DNA of 64,000 nucleotides from Chondrus crispus (GCF_000350225.1 NW_005179343.1:369926-433925), one strand, 5' to 3'; positions 31,001 to 40,187 are shown, counted from the first letter of the stretch. The notes: a model not told the origin generated them from the sequence alone. Program-made: numbers and translations.

Positions 31001-32356
31001 AGGAAGTCCCCGCTAGATGGGACCCTACAACGCGTGGTACCGAATCGGTTACGCCCCCGGGTACTGTACCTTGCACACCATCCGAGGTTAGCTGGTCATC
31101 CGGGGGGAACGCGCATGTACTACACCCTGCGAAGGGAGTACTACTGGCCACACATGGCCAACGATGCGTTTGCGACCGTACGGAACTGCGCGTCGTGCGC
31201 TGCTACCCGCGGGACGCCTGTCAAGAACCAGAAGGATCTCAAGCTTTTCCCCGCGGCGGGCCCCATGGAGTTTGTCGCGATGGACCTCCTGGGCCCGCTG
31301 CCCAAGACCGCGCACGGGAACCAACACGTGCTGGTTATTACCGATCGGTTTTCCAAGCTTACGCGCAGCATACCGCTACGGACCACCACCGCTTCGGTCG
31401 TCGCTAATGCGTTCCTACACAACTGGGTCTACGTCTACGGAGCGCCGCGCTACGTGCTCACCGATAACGGTCCGCAGTTCGCTGCTAAATTTTTCGATGC
31501 GGTATGCGCACTCCTGGGGGTGAGGCATTATCTCACGACGGCCTACCACCCCCAGACGAATGGGCAAACCGAACGGTTCAATCGCACGCTGGTGCAACGT
31601 CTCCGACATTACGTGGAGGAGCACCAGCGCGATTGGGACGACTACGTACAGCCGCTGACCTTCGCGTACAATACGCAGGTCCACCGGTCGACGGAGACCA
31701 CTCCGTTCGACCTGGTGTTGACGCGGCCACCGTTCGGATTGATCCTTCCCGGAACTGTACCGCAGGGCGCGGGGACCCATCTAGAGGACCCGCGTACCCC
31801 GGTACAGTACAAGAGGGCCACGCTGCGCAAGCTCCGCGACGCTCTCGACCGCGCACGGACGAAACTTACCGCTTCGCAAAAGCGGTACAAGGACAATTTC
31901 GACAAGAAGGTCCGCTTTCGGCCGGTCGTCAAAGCGGGCGACTTCGTGTACTTGGACCGCCCGCCACGTCCGTTGACAAGCGTCGAGCGCCGCGCGCATG
32001 CGCGAAGTCCGACCGATACGGACGACCTCTCTGTCAAGCTTCTACCCAAGACAGAGGGTCCATTTCGCGTGCGCTCCGCCACGGACACCACGGTCCTGAT
32101 CGAACAGGACGGCGTGGAGAATCGCGTGAGCATCGACCGCGTGACGAAGATGCCACGCGGGCCGGGGGACGGCGTGGAGAATCGCGTGAGCATCGACCGC
32201 GTGACGAAGAAGCCACGCGGGCCGGGGGATATCGTCACCCCCGCAGCGTCGACCGAATCGGAAGTCCCCGCAGCCGCCCCGAGCGCGGAGTACGTCGTTG
32301 ACCGCATCGTCGGACACCGTACCGCGCGGGGCGGGATACAGTACAAGGTCCGCTAG
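27896..32356 (+). CDS. Element C Pol polyprotein (protease, RT, RNase H, integrase)
   Basis: 1,486 codons. Protease VLDSGAGPNL at residues 111-120. RT: VDYRKLNAVT, MPFGLKNAPATF and YLDDVIVY near 670. RNase H: TLDTDACGHQVG near 820, TTTEKECLAVVW and RTDHEALRW. Integrase: H2C2 zinc (HHPRLAGHPGG...CASCA) near 1060, then MDLLGPLP, TDNGPQF and QTERFNRTL for D, D, E; then GDFVYLDRPPR. A 60-bp tandem duplication (32110-32229) repeats DGVENRVSIDRVTK. The frame stops at TAG 32354-32356 inside a chromodomain (YVVDRIVGHRTARGG, QYKVR-stop-YGYTASDDTYEP); 36 more in-frame codons follow to TAA 32465. Confidence 0.95.
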   Translation: MAKFACAGSHAHQRGRAARGRPIGRTRATADGRGARGPWVDGGSRGGRVEASTILPVPSLNKQGTPSTASVRAPWQSRTDEAAICFFKKQNYKVTATVGQRRAMMRAITPVLDSGAGPNLIHLRCVAEPWRAAIQPARSPPLIDASNRSMKALGDLKLYVRIGEFVARVPFLVVTNLAVDCILGTTVLDRHVKAILPPQRKVLFHHAPSVALTGVTPSRHDRKMASRGPSQQLPQEENSADRKRAQFPTNVPSREICVVKRVTIPPMTQAMVRVATPVGGLCFLQNHPKTAHKNSCLMAQGVMDLLPGEPFTVLVSNFGSRAAHVPKHTVVGLALPSPTHILTLGVPVPGEADAKEGGGNKNNSSTATEEQARREQPVTDDSRRQSSTATEGYARRKESATDERRINSSPAGECARREGPVTDDGRIKSTTATGGDARREEPETDDAHSGNPANADERTDTDAEKTRSWEDDVHIGAEDSTVRSEIMDMLSEFKDMWSGHLGKIDATKHRIELKPGAKPIHQAPYRAGPIAREKEKKEIDRMLRAGVIEPTSAEWASPVVFVPKKDGTMRFCVDYRKLNAVTVRDSYPLPRMDECIDSLGDATVFTTLDCNSGYWQVEIAEEDRDKTTFVSHSGLYRFLRMPFGLKNAPATFQRAVDIILSRVKWDTALVYLDDVIVYWRTVTEHMAHVREVLRLLQDAGVSLKLSKCAFFDTSVTYLGHVIRTGRLEVERRNVVAIERARAPTNQTELRSFLGMCNVYRRFVKGFAKIAAPLNRKTGKNQPFDFGVLSDAEYETFEALKKRLVSPPILAFPRYGQKYTLDTDACGHQVGCALLQEQPDGCRLPIGYWSRALTDAERNYTTTEKECLAVVWSILTLRPYLYGSTFNLRTDHEALRWVLNLADSSGRLARWRLRLAEYDYDVQYRPGVKHQLADGVSRLRTDGGDTAPVDDEVPCFVVQSQEGSEPLLDKVHWDPTQDRPDGFHALAVTPEERDVASISVEDFLREQADDAFFRVAAETVGEPNSKFDVDRYGFLVRKSPLDGTLQRVVPNRLRPRVLYLAHHPRLAGHPGGTRMYYTLRREYYWPHMANDAFATVRNCASCAATRGTPVKNQKDLKLFPAAGPMEFVAMDLLGPLPKTAHGNQHVLVITDRFSKLTRSIPLRTTTASVVANAFLHNWVYVYGAPRYVLTDNGPQFAAKFFDAVCALLGVRHYLTTAYHPQTNGQTERFNRTLVQRLRHYVEEHQRDWDDYVQPLTFAYNTQVHRSTETTPFDLVLTRPPFGLILPGTVPQGAGTHLEDPRTPVQYKRATLRKLRDALDRARTKLTASQKRYKDNFDKKVRFRPVVKAGDFVYLDRPPRPLTSVERRAHARSPTDTDDLSVKLLPKTEGPFRVRSATDTTVLIEQDGVENRVSIDRVTKMPRGPGDGVENRVSIDRVTKKPRGPGDIVTPAASTESEVPAAAPSAEYVVDRIVGHRTARGGIQYKVR

Positions 32357-32467
32357 TATGGATATACCGCTTCGGACGACACCTACGAGCCCGCCGATGG
32401 GCTCCCGCAACCGTTTATCGATCGGTATTGGCGCACGCGCCAACGCGGAGAACCTACGCAGGCATAA
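32357..32467 (+). pseudogene. Second half of the Pol chromodomain after the TAG
   Basis: In-phase continuation of pol: YGYTASDDTYEPADGLPQP, FIDRYWRTRQRG, then TAA at 32465-32467. The TAG stands where chromodomains have the cage Trp of V-R-W; compare VRWYGYT at 19.1 kb. This shows the polyprotein originally, or by readthrough, ended here. Confidence 0.8.
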
Positions 32468-32825
32468 CGAGACGCTTCGCGGCTTCACACCGAACCGCTC
32501 GGACGCTCGCATTCGCACGCGCACCGCTACAGGATCAAACCGACAAGGGGGCGACGTCCATCGATGGTTTCCGGCCCAAAGCCGTCCGATTTGCGGTTTT
32601 CCAGTGTCGGTGCCATCGGCTCCGTCTCGCCCGCGCGCGTGCAATACCGTTCGCGGAACCGGGCTACGATTTTTATTTACCTTAGGAGGGGGGGAAACGT
32701 AGCCCGAAGTACGATTTAATTGCGCAAGTTGGCGAGGAAGAAGAGCACCGATAATCGGTTTCGTTTAATCCGGGCAATGCCCCTACTGTACTACGTAAGG
32801 GAGGAGACGCTCGGCAAGCCGGTGT

Positions 32826-33110
32826 CTAGAAGTGGCGCGAGCGCTTCGCCGAGGGCGCCGGTTCGACGTCGTCGGGCGCGGGGCGCGAGGCCCTGACTGT
32901 CGACGAAGACATCGGGGGCGCCGCCAGGCGTTGGCTCACCACCGCAAGGACGTCCTGTACGGAGCGCAACTTTGCGTGATGCTCGGCACGCTCGCGCGTC
33001 GCCGCGGCAGAGGATTCCTGTAACACCGCGACGGTCTTCTCGAGCTGCCGAACCCGGAGCATCCAATCGCGCGCCTGCAGTAGCGCCGCCTCGACCGAGG
33101 AGGGGGCGTC
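32826..33110 (-). pseudogene. Element C antisense ORF, C-terminal coiled coil (frameshifted)
   Basis: In the phase after the G-run frameshift: VEAALLQARDWMLRVRQLEK, TVAVLQESSAAATRERAEHH, KLRSVQDVLAVVSQRL. The heptad-like spacing of L, V and A residues indicates a coiled coil. A Pro/Ser/Arg tail ends ...SAKRSRHF at 32826. Continuity with the 307-residue frame is inferred. Confidence 0.5.
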
Positions 33111-33859
33111 CGCCCCTCAAAGGAGCAAGCATACTGCAGTGCCGCGAGCGCGGCCTCCTCCCGGAGGCGCTCCGGGGGAACTCGACCGAGCGGTTGACTT
33201 GTGGGAGGTTTCGGCATCGTTGCTGGTCGAGATACGGTTTCGGCCCCGGTCACCGCGCTTATATGCTGAGTGACCGGGGGTGGGTCCGAAAATCCCGCCT
33301 CACCGACCGGACGCCTTAAGTCGCGCCGCTCCTGAGCGACCCCCTTTGGCGAGTCGCTCTGGATGGAGCCCACACGAGTGGACCCTCCGGGAGCGGGTAG
33401 CGCGGGCGTAGCGACAGGCGCCACCGTATTGGCAGCGATCGCGAGCGAGGACACACCACCGTCATCGGCCGGTGCCTCGTAAACGACTTTCGCTTCAACG
33501 GTTCCGTATGCCGCGTCGTCGCCGACCGCGCCCGCTTCGTCGCTGAACCAAGGCGGCATGTCTAACGCGCAGCCGCGGGCCCAGCTGAACCATACGAAGC
33601 CCGGCCGGCCGGTCCAGTCCAAACTTGCCGTGAATGTCAGTAGCTGTTCCGCGCGCGCCGCGTCGTACGCAGTACCGTCGAGGATTTCCTTGACGCCGAC
33701 CGAACGGATGAGGGCAATCAGCCCCACCGAGAGGCGGAAGAGCACGCCGCGCTCACCGAGCGGCTCGTCTCGCCTCGCAGCCAACCGGGGGTCGGGGCAC
33801 TTCGTGAAGAACGGCAACCCCTCGCGGGCAGCCCGAAGGAAGCACAACAACGCGAGCAC
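32936..33859 (-). CDS. Element C antisense ORF, second part
   Basis: 307 codons in phase with the first part across a single TGA; the nominal start is a GTG (33859), so an independent start is unlikely. Contains GLPFFTKCPDPRLAARRDEP, SVGLIALIRSVGVKEILDG and SLDWTGRPGFVWFSWARG, all ordered sequence. After about residue 250 the coding sense passes to another phase at a GAGGGGCGG run near 33110, leading to the coiled coil at 32826-33062. Read together, the antisense protein would be about 850 residues. Confidence 0.55.
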   Translation of the reverse strand: MLALLCFLRAAREGLPFFTKCPDPRLAARRDEPLGERGVLFRLSVGLIALIRSVGVKEILDGTAYDAARAEQLLTFTASLDWTGRPGFVWFSWARGCALDMPPWFSDEAGAVGDDAAYGTVEAKVVYEAPADDGGVSSLAIAANTVAPVATPALPAPGGSTRVGSIQSDSPKGVAQERRDLRRPVGEAGFSDPPPVTQHISAVTGAETVSRPATMPKPPTSQPLGRVPPERLREEAALAALQYACSFEGRTPPPRSRRRYCRRAIGCSGFGSSRRPSRCYRNPLPRRRASVPSITQSCAPYRTSLRW

Positions 33860-33862
33860 CGC

Positions 33863-35305
33863 TCATTCGGACAAGACGATCACGCGCACAAGCGTGCGCG
33901 TACGTTCCGTTTCGGCTGACTCCGCTCGACCGCGCGGCAACCAATGCGCCGCGACGTAGGCCATCGCACTCGGCGTCGGCACGCAAAGGTGCTCCGGTGC
34001 CTCGAGGTCCGGCCAGTCCGGAGGGAGCGAAGGATACAGGCCTCGCCGCGCTGCGCTGGGCACCGAGAAAAACTCGGTGTTGTGCCACATGTGGAAGAAG
34101 TCATCTGCACGGCGCCAGCGCAGCCGACTCTCCCGCGCAGCGTCCTCGCCCCACCGGCCGCGGTCCGCGATGCTGTACCAGTTGTCGAAAGGGCGCGGGA
34201 AGGCCACCAAGCGGATGTCCGGCACGACGCCATCGTAGCGCCTGTACCGACCGAATAGGTTGAGAAGCGTGACGTGGTACCGCTCCTCGCCACCGCACCG
34301 GACGTAGAGCAAGTCGCTGCCACTCGCGGCGGGTGTACGGCACGGCACGTGTCGCCATCGGGCCTGCCAAGCGCCAGCCCGATTCTGCTGCGCCACGCTA
34401 CCCCGCCCGGACGGAGTCACGATGGCATGATTCACAGGGACTGCCTGGAATCGCGCCGAGTCCAAGAGGCGGCGCCGCACGTATTCGTCGACCGTCATCG
34501 GAGGCTTGCGACCGGAAGCGCGTCGCCGGGCTCGCCGCCGCCGGTGGTCCATCGAGGACCCGGGCAGCAGCGACCGGACGGACTTGACGCCACTTCTCAG
34601 CCAATTCGGCGCGCTGGGGGTCGTGAAGGCCCGCCCGAGCGATAGCGCCGACCCCCGCTCGGCTCGCGGCGAGAGCAGGACAGCCGGCGGTGCCAGCGTC
34701 TCGCGCACAGTACCGAAATCGGCTCTTGGCGACGCCGTGCCCGCGGCAGGCAGCGGCGACATGGGAGGCGGGGGCAGTACCGCGGGGTACGCCGGACCCG
34801 CCTCAACCGTCCTTGGAGGCACGCCCTCGGAGGGCAGCGGCGAGGGCCAGGTCGGTCGTTCTTCTATCGGTGGCGCAGCGACCGGATCGGACGCATCAGC
34901 TCGCGAGCGCGTCGCGGGCTCGGCCAAATTGGTGGTCGACTCTGTCCCGCCGCGGCGAGCGCGCTGCGGCTGAAACGCGGGAGTCGACCCGGGTAACGCC
35001 GGAGCCCTCCCGGGGCTCGACGGCGCACCGATCGGACGCGCGTCCACGGGGGTGTTGCTGTGGTCCATGGTCGGTCGTGGGAAGAGTTGGGATAAAGGAA
35101 TGTCGTCGTCTGGGGAAGGAATGGAGGAGTGTTGGTGAAGTGTGGGGGAGTGCTGTGTTGGAGTTGGTGGTTCTGGGGGGTTCGCGTGGGAGGAGACAGA
35201 AGCCGCGCTATCCGAATCGGACGATATACCCGACTTATATACCGTCAGGTCGGTGAAGAGCCACGAGGCGTGCTCGTCCGCGCGAAGAGGCTTCCGTCCG
35301 GTCAT
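33863..35305 (-). CDS. Element C antisense ORF, first part
   Basis: About 480 residues from ATG 35305 (MTGRKPLRADEHASWLFTDL), which lies 92 bp outside the 3' LTR and reads away from it, opposite to gag-pol. Residues 15-270 are Pro/Ser-rich and low complexity; the rest is ordered, with MTVDEYVRRRLLDSARF, GSDLLYVRCGGEERYHVTLL and RRADDFFHMWHNTEFFS. No family recognised; no signal peptide or membrane segment, so it is not an obvious envelope. The frame stops at a TGA (33863-33865) and resumes in the same phase after one codon (32936-33859). It may be transcribed from an antisense promoter in the LTR. Confidence 0.6.
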   Translation of the reverse strand: MTGRKPLRADEHASWLFTDLTVYKSGISSDSDSAASVSSHANPPEPPTPTQHSPTLHQHSSIPSPDDDIPLSQLFPRPTMDHSNTPVDARPIGAPSSPGRAPALPGSTPAFQPQRARRGGTESTTNLAEPATRSRADASDPVAAPPIEERPTWPSPLPSEGVPPRTVEAGPAYPAVLPPPPMSPLPAAGTASPRADFGTVRETLAPPAVLLSPRAERGSALSLGRAFTTPSAPNWLRSGVKSVRSLLPGSSMDHRRRRARRRASGRKPPMTVDEYVRRRLLDSARFQAVPVNHAIVTPSGRGSVAQQNRAGAWQARWRHVPCRTPAASGSDLLYVRCGGEERYHVTLLNLFGRYRRYDGVVPDIRLVAFPRPFDNWYSIADRGRWGEDAARESRLRWRRADDFFHMWHNTEFFSVPSAARRGLYPSLPPDWPDLEAPEHLCVPTPSAMAYVAAHWLPRGRAESAETERTRTLVRVIVLSE

Positions 35306-35383
35306 CGCACGCACAGGTTGTGGAAGAGATCGAGGGGACCGCTGGGAAGGAAATGTGGTCGCCACGAGGATGTGGCGACAGAT

Positions 35384-35394
35384 AAGGAAGGGGG
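35384..35394 (+). other. Element C polypurine tract
   Basis: AAGGAAGGGGG lies directly before TC and the 3' LTR start TGTGG. This is the usual place for the plus-strand primer of reverse transcription. Confidence 0.75.
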
Positions 35395-35396
35395 TC

Positions 35397-36003
35397 TGTG
35401 GTACAACGACCGATCCGCGGTCGGTGTACAGTAGGAGCGGCCGCGCGCAGCGGGCACGGGCACCGTGGCCCACGTGTAATACGCATGATTACCGAACGGG
35501 CGCAGCAAGTGACAGGTGTACGCCTGGGTACACGTGTAGTGCAAGGAACCGTGTGGGGATAATGCGCGCGCAGTGTAATGCAAGCGCGTAGTGTGAGGAT
35601 CCGTGCGGTAGTGTAATGACGGCGCTAGATTTTCAATCGCGTACAGTACCTGGTCCACAGTAAGTGACAGGTACTGTATTGGACAGGTGTCCCGGGCGTC
35701 CCTCTGAGGGGTTAAGACCTGGACACCGTCCCCGCAGTAAACACGGGGGGCAGACTTGCCCCCCTCCCCTTCGCGCCTACGTACTGCCGTTTCGGTGTTC
35801 TCTCGCGCGTTGGCTTCTAACCCGTTACCGGTCGTCTCCGATCTAGCACCTCGGGACGACTGTCCGTAACCGGCCAGTGTGCCACTCCCTTTTCGCAAGT
35901 CCGACCGTTCGGTAACCGCGCGCGGCGCGTCTCGCGTTGCGAGCTCCCTCGGCTCATCCTCCGAGCCTCTCGCCCGCTAGGGTTTGAGGAGAGTTGTACC
36001 ACA
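35397..36003 (+). repeat. Element C 3' LTR
   Basis: 607 bp, TGTGGTACAAC to GTTGTACCACA, followed by the AGTAG target duplication at 36004-36008. Confidence 0.95.
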
Positions 36004-36008
36004 AGTAG

Positions 36009-36505
36009 CTGAGCACGGTAGCTCAGCACTGTAACGCGCTACAGTACAGTACGGACCGTACTGTAGCCCTGTATGATAGACGCGACGACTTGTATATTAA
36101 AACTACGGGGAGCCGACGGCGGCGGGGGGGAGGCAAGGATCGGCTTGACCAGACCCTCACCTTCGGCTAACCCGGAACGCTTACTCTAACTCGGGCACGC
36201 TCTCTCTGTTTGCGTTTTAGAGTAGAAGGACACGGGTAGCGGGCGCGTACGTGCGCGTGTGAGCTAGGATCCGCCTCCCCCCGTCGGTACTGAAACGTCA
36301 CCCAGTGCCGCGCCGGGGCGTCGAGGCGTCGGTCCGCTCTACCGCGTACACTAACGCGTTCGCGACCCGACCCGCTCTACCACCGCTACCGGCCCGTGTC
36401 CTTCCTCACGCGTTGCTTACTGGTCCTTTATGTTCTTCTCGCGTTCTACAGGGTCTCTTACGCGGACTGAGCATACACCCCTGCCGTTGGGGTGTTTATG
36501 CTACA
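36009..36505. repeat. Solo LTR B, right part
   Basis: 497 bp continuing B after element C, ending TTTATGCTACA at 36505 and followed by TGTGG, the duplicate of CGTGG at 24705. GC-rich, with CAGTACAGTACGGACCGTAC-type inverted repeats near 36045-36066. No internal gene; a solo LTR left by recombination is the simplest reading. Confidence 0.8.
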
Positions 36506-37148
36506 TGTGGACCCAGTCATTTGAAAGAAAGCTTATGGCCCTTATCCTGTGCCCGACGGACTAGAAAAAATTTCCCACAACAAAACTTGCACTGATAACA
36601 TTTGTCATCTCATTATGGTTCAGAATCTTTTTGTTGCGTTGTTTAGTAGCCCGCTCAGATACGTCCTTATGCATCCCTTGAAGTACTTTCTGAAATGAGT
36701 CAATGTTAAGAAGCTGTTGTGCCTTGATTCTGTCCTAGGTAACCGATTCCTGAGCGTTTGCGGGGCGTGGCAGCAACCGTAGCGGCAAAGATACGGGGCG
36801 CAGGCCTGTCATGACCTCTAACGGAGATCTGTAGTTTCCGTCTTTGTTCTTGCCCAAGCTGACGAGAGGTGATTCGTTCAGAATAATCTGTACAACTGAA
36901 ACAATGCGAGGCCAGTCGGTCGGTCCGAGCTTAAATTCAGAGAGCAAAGCCCTGGACGTCCGAAAAACTTCCCTCATGCATCTTTCTACCGTGCCATTTG
37001 CCCATGGTGAGTACGCAACCACAAACTGGTGTTTGATGGCAAATTCATCTGCTAGGCTTGCGATCACTTGATTCTTGAAATGACTGGCCTGGTCACTGAC
37101 CCAAAATGACATGAAACCAAATGTTGAAATCCATTTGCTCAATACCAA
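36506..37148 (-). pseudogene. Element A integrase, core and C-terminal part
   Basis: From 37148: LSKWISTFGFMSFWVSDQA (second catalytic D in SDQ), AYSPWANGTVERCMREVFR (catalytic E in VER). A TAG at 36735-36737 is followed in frame by DRIKAQQLLNIDSFQKVL; after a frameshift near 36560 come GNFFLVRRAQDKGHKLSFK and a TGA where W of WLGP is expected. It joins RRVTKVL at 24709 once B and C are removed. Confidence 0.75.
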
Positions 37149-37181
37149 GGCAGTGGTGTCCGCATCTGCGTACTTACACGG

Positions 37182-37775
37182 CTATAACCATATATACCGT
37201 GGAAGATCATCGCGGAGCAGAAGAACGCATTTGCAGCCGTCTGTTCCTACTCCACAGTATAGGTAGTCGAAGTGCAAGACTTCATTAGGTCTTGTTCCGT
37301 GGAGCGTAATAGACAGGGGCCGAGGGATCCTGTTCCCAGCCCTGGAGGTGATACAGTGAATGCAAGCAGCGACAAACTCCTTACAGTCATCCTCCAGTCC
37401 ATTCCAAGTAAACTTCTGCTTTAGATTATCCATGGTCGCTTCGTATCCTCTATGGCTAGCCAAACCGCAGTGTGCAGCAACCAGTACAGAAATCTGCAGC
37501 CCTGTATCTTGTTCAGGGATCCATATATTTCCATCCACTATACACAATCCATCCCTTTTTCTGCATTTTACGTATGGGGCGTGGGCATACTTTCGCTGAG
37601 AATCTTTCATCCGCTCAAAAGTAGGCCAGTTAAAGCCCTCCTGAGCTGGCGACGGCGCAATGTCATGCTTCCTGAGCACTTCTTGAATGTACTTGACAGT
37701 CATCATTCGCTTTCCTCTATATCCCTTGAACCATCGAGTCATCACGTCTGCCATGACGTTTGTCTCACCCGCCAC
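37182..37775 (-). pseudogene. Element A integrase, zinc and first catalytic segment
   Basis: HCGLASHRGYEATMDNLKQK, then CIHCITSRAG form the H2C2 zinc-binding region. HFDYLYCG holds the first catalytic D. A TAG at 37182-37184 follows RYIWL, and the frame continues directly into the 36735-37148 segment. It is in phase with the RNase H segment upstream across another TAG (37806). Confidence 0.8.
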
Positions 37776-37805
37776 GTGTTCAATAGTGTACTGAAACTGA
37801 CCCAG

Positions 37806-38474
37806 CTACAGCCCCCACCTCTGCACCGTTGAGACTATATGCCTGCCCAGGTTGGGGTCTACTGTAGTCGGACTGTAGACGAACAATAGGTTCCTGTGAT
37901 CTGTGAAGATGTGTGTGAAGTCACATGCGAACAAGTAGTCCAACTTCTTCATGGTCTGAAAAATAGCATATGCTTCCTTCTCAAATATGCTCCAGTTTCG
38001 CTGGGCTCCTTCAAATGCAGAGCCAATGAAAGCTAGAGGTGCGTGAGACTGTTCTTCTGTCGGGATACCCAGTTCTCTGTGCTCGCATTGAGTCACTACT
38101 CCTGCCCTGTGCTCGTCCGATGCATCAGTGTACAAGCATAATGCCTGCCCTTCTTGTCGGTGAGCTAGCATGACAGATTGTTTGAGTTGGTCTTGTAAGG
38201 TTAAGAAAGCGGTCACACACTCTGGCCCCCAAGACAAACTCGACAAAGGAATGGTCTTGATTGAGCAGCGGGTGCGCTTCCCTGAACGCTTGTATGCCTC
38301 CTCTAAGACTGCACGAAGAGGTTCAACACGGGCGGCAAAGTCCGGTATTGCTTGAGCCATCCACTGTAGGCAATGGATGTATTGACCTAGTTCTCCGGCA
38401 GTTTCCGGTAGTGTGGTTTTCTGAATTCCACTCAGTCTCGTAGGGTCAAACTGGAGCCCTGCAGCACTTATCAT
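37806..38474 (-). pseudogene. Element A RNase H and connection
   Basis: LCLYTDASDEHRAGVVTQ (catalytic D), FEKEAYAIFQTM (E) and HIFTDHRNLLFVY (D) are RNase H motifs of gypsy elements. A TAG at 37806 follows QRWGL; the frame continues with FQYTIEHVAGETNVMAD, typical of the connection to integrase. Confidence 0.8.
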
Positions 38475-38488
38475 ACGACCGCACCACC

Positions 38489-38995
38489 TTACCTTTCTCT
38501 TGAAAACTCACATTTGCGAGCAGAAAGCTTGAGGCGGCGTAAGCGACAAATGACGAAGAAACGGCGTATCACTTGTAGTAATTCCTTCTCAGTCCGAGCA
38601 TGGACGAGAAAGTCATCCAACCATGCTATTAGATTTTTCCGAAGCTCCGCAAAGCAGGGTTCTACTTTGATCTGAAAATTAGGCGCACTCTTCTTAGCTC
38701 CCTGCGTTGTTCTGAGTGGCATCCAAACTCCACTCGGTGTCATGAAGCTGAGGGCGTCCTGGCTGTCTTCGTGGAGCGAGAGTTGCCAGTAGCCACTCGT
38801 GAAATCCATTTTTGCAAAGACAGTACTCCCTCTCACGTCCTGTAACTCAAAGTCTATGTGCGGCATTGGACATGGAGTATCTTCAATCGCTCGGTTCACT
38901 GGGCAATAATCAAAGGTCATTCTAAAGTTGGCCGGGGGTTCCTTCGGAACCAAAAAGGGCGCTGCTGCCCAGCGTGCGTTCGGGTTCGGCGCAAT
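38489..38995 (-). pseudogene. Element A reverse transcriptase core
   Basis: WAAAPFLVPKEPPANFRMTF, VFAKMDFTSGYWQLSLHED (first D), then LIAWLDDFLVHARTEKELL, with LDD as the catalytic pair. A 1-nt deletion near 38500 (TTTTCAAGAG) shifts the frame before WCGRMISAAGLQF. Confidence 0.85.
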
Positions 38996-39005
38996 AAAAC
39001 CAAAC

Positions 39006-39335
39006 TCATGTAGCTTGGCTGCGTAAGACGATAAAGGCGCGCTGCTCAGAACTGTAGCGCCTAGGCTTGGTGATGACAGGTTTCACACTTGGGTTCAACG
39101 TGAGCGTCATTGGCTTGACATCAGCCGGTGGGTCATCTCCTAATCGCAACCTGAATATATCCCTATATTCTTGAAGCAGATGTTGCAAGGCTATACAGCC
39201 ACCAGTTGACATATTCTCAGCCTTGGCGTTTTCAATCAGCAGCCTAAACGCTAGCTGAACCTTCTCTTCCGAGTCTATGCCCAGATCCAGCCAGTTTTCG
39301 TCTCCTGTTCCATCCAGCGCTGTCTTCTGTCGCAA
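39006..39335 (-). pseudogene. Element A linker between protease and reverse transcriptase
   Basis: LLQEYRDIFRLRLGDDPPAD followed by PMTLTLNPSVKPVITKPRR is the usual lead-in to gypsy reverse transcriptase. Frameshifts at both ends separate it from the protease and the reverse transcriptase core. Confidence 0.65.
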
Positions 39336-39996
39336 TAGTAGAGTGGTACATTCCTGACGACATCAAACAAGCCACTGTTCCCTCACGATAAGCAGGTTCG
39401 GAGAGTAGTTCACTGACATCGACATTCCCCTGATATCGGTCACAAGCAGCCTCAAGCGCCTTACGCGCATCCAACCCCAGTGCTTCTAACACGGGGCGGT
39501 TAAGGAGCGGTTCAGCAGTAGGCTGTTTAGCGACTAGCCATGTTACATTCCTGAGTGACAGCGACGTGCCGTGGCGAATATGGAGTTCGGTGGTCGTTGT
39601 CACAGATCGATCACATTCCACATAGATAGGCTTGTCCTCAGTAGAGGTCTGCACTGCCATTCCATACTGTCGCGGTACATTGAATACTGTGATATTGACG
39701 TCAGCTCGTTCAGAAATGAGTACTGAGAGCACGTCAGGAGGGAGGAGATTAATATCTGATCCCAAATCTGCACAAGTGTCCCGTGTTACTGTGCCAGCAA
39801 ACGTTGCATTGATTATTGCGCTGTCCTCCTGAGACTGTTCTTTCTCATCTCGAACCACCGTGGCGGCTTTTTTCTTGTCTCGATGTTCCTGCAATAAACG
39901 ATCCTTCTCAGCTTGATCTTCGCATTTTTTGCAATCTTGATAAAATGGCGGAGCTTCTTCTTGGCACACTCCGGGTGCAAACAAACCGGTTTCCAC
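39244..39996 (-). pseudogene. Element A protease and zinc-knuckle end
   Basis: Begins with DCKKCEDQAEKDRLLQEHRD, the second half of a CCHC-like knuckle whose first half is in another phase (PVCLHPECAKKKLRHF, 39813-40187). CADLGSDINLLPPDVL is a retropepsin-like site with D-x-G-S-D. A VLEALGLDARKAL segment follows. Confidence 0.65.
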
Positions 39997-40187
39997 TCCT
40001 CTTTCTTCTTATCCGAATGTCTTTTAAACGTAGCAGGAGCTCCGTCCTGGGTTACTTGATGAGCATATTTAGATGATCCGGGATTTCTTTTCCCGGTCTT
40101 ACTCTTTCTGCCATTACCCATATCGAGATCTCGGATTCTGTCCACGTGCTCTGCTTGCTCTTCAACATACTTGATAAACTGTTTCAC
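39813..40187 (-). pseudogene. Element A gag C-terminal part with zinc knuckle
   Basis: MKQFIKYVEEQAEHVDRIRD, a basic GNGRKSKTGKRNPGSSK stretch, then CLHPECAKKKLRHF. The phase changes near 39960, where the knuckle continues in the 39244-39996 frame. An in-frame TAA near 40213 and a frameshift near 40333 separate it from the N-terminal gag. Confidence 0.55.

Larger units (their letters stand above)
24820..36003 (+). mobile_element. Chromovirus C: young Ty3/gypsy element with antisense ORF
   Basis: 11,184 bp bounded by near-identical LTRs and a perfect AGTAG duplication (24815-24819 and 36004-36008). Order: 5' LTR, primer site, gag, pol (protease, reverse transcriptase, RNase H, integrase, chromodomain), then about 2.9 kb holding a long antisense frame, polypurine tract, 3' LTR. 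The GC-rich composition contrasts with the AT-leaning surroundings. It sits inside solo LTR B, which sits inside element A. Confidence 0.95.

Noticed and set aside
24710..36505. CATAA/TTATG ends as a DNA transposon without target duplication
   Set aside because: Extending outward gives TGTAGCATAA/TTATGCTACA with a near-perfect 5-bp duplication and restores A's reading frame, so an LTR is the better explanation.
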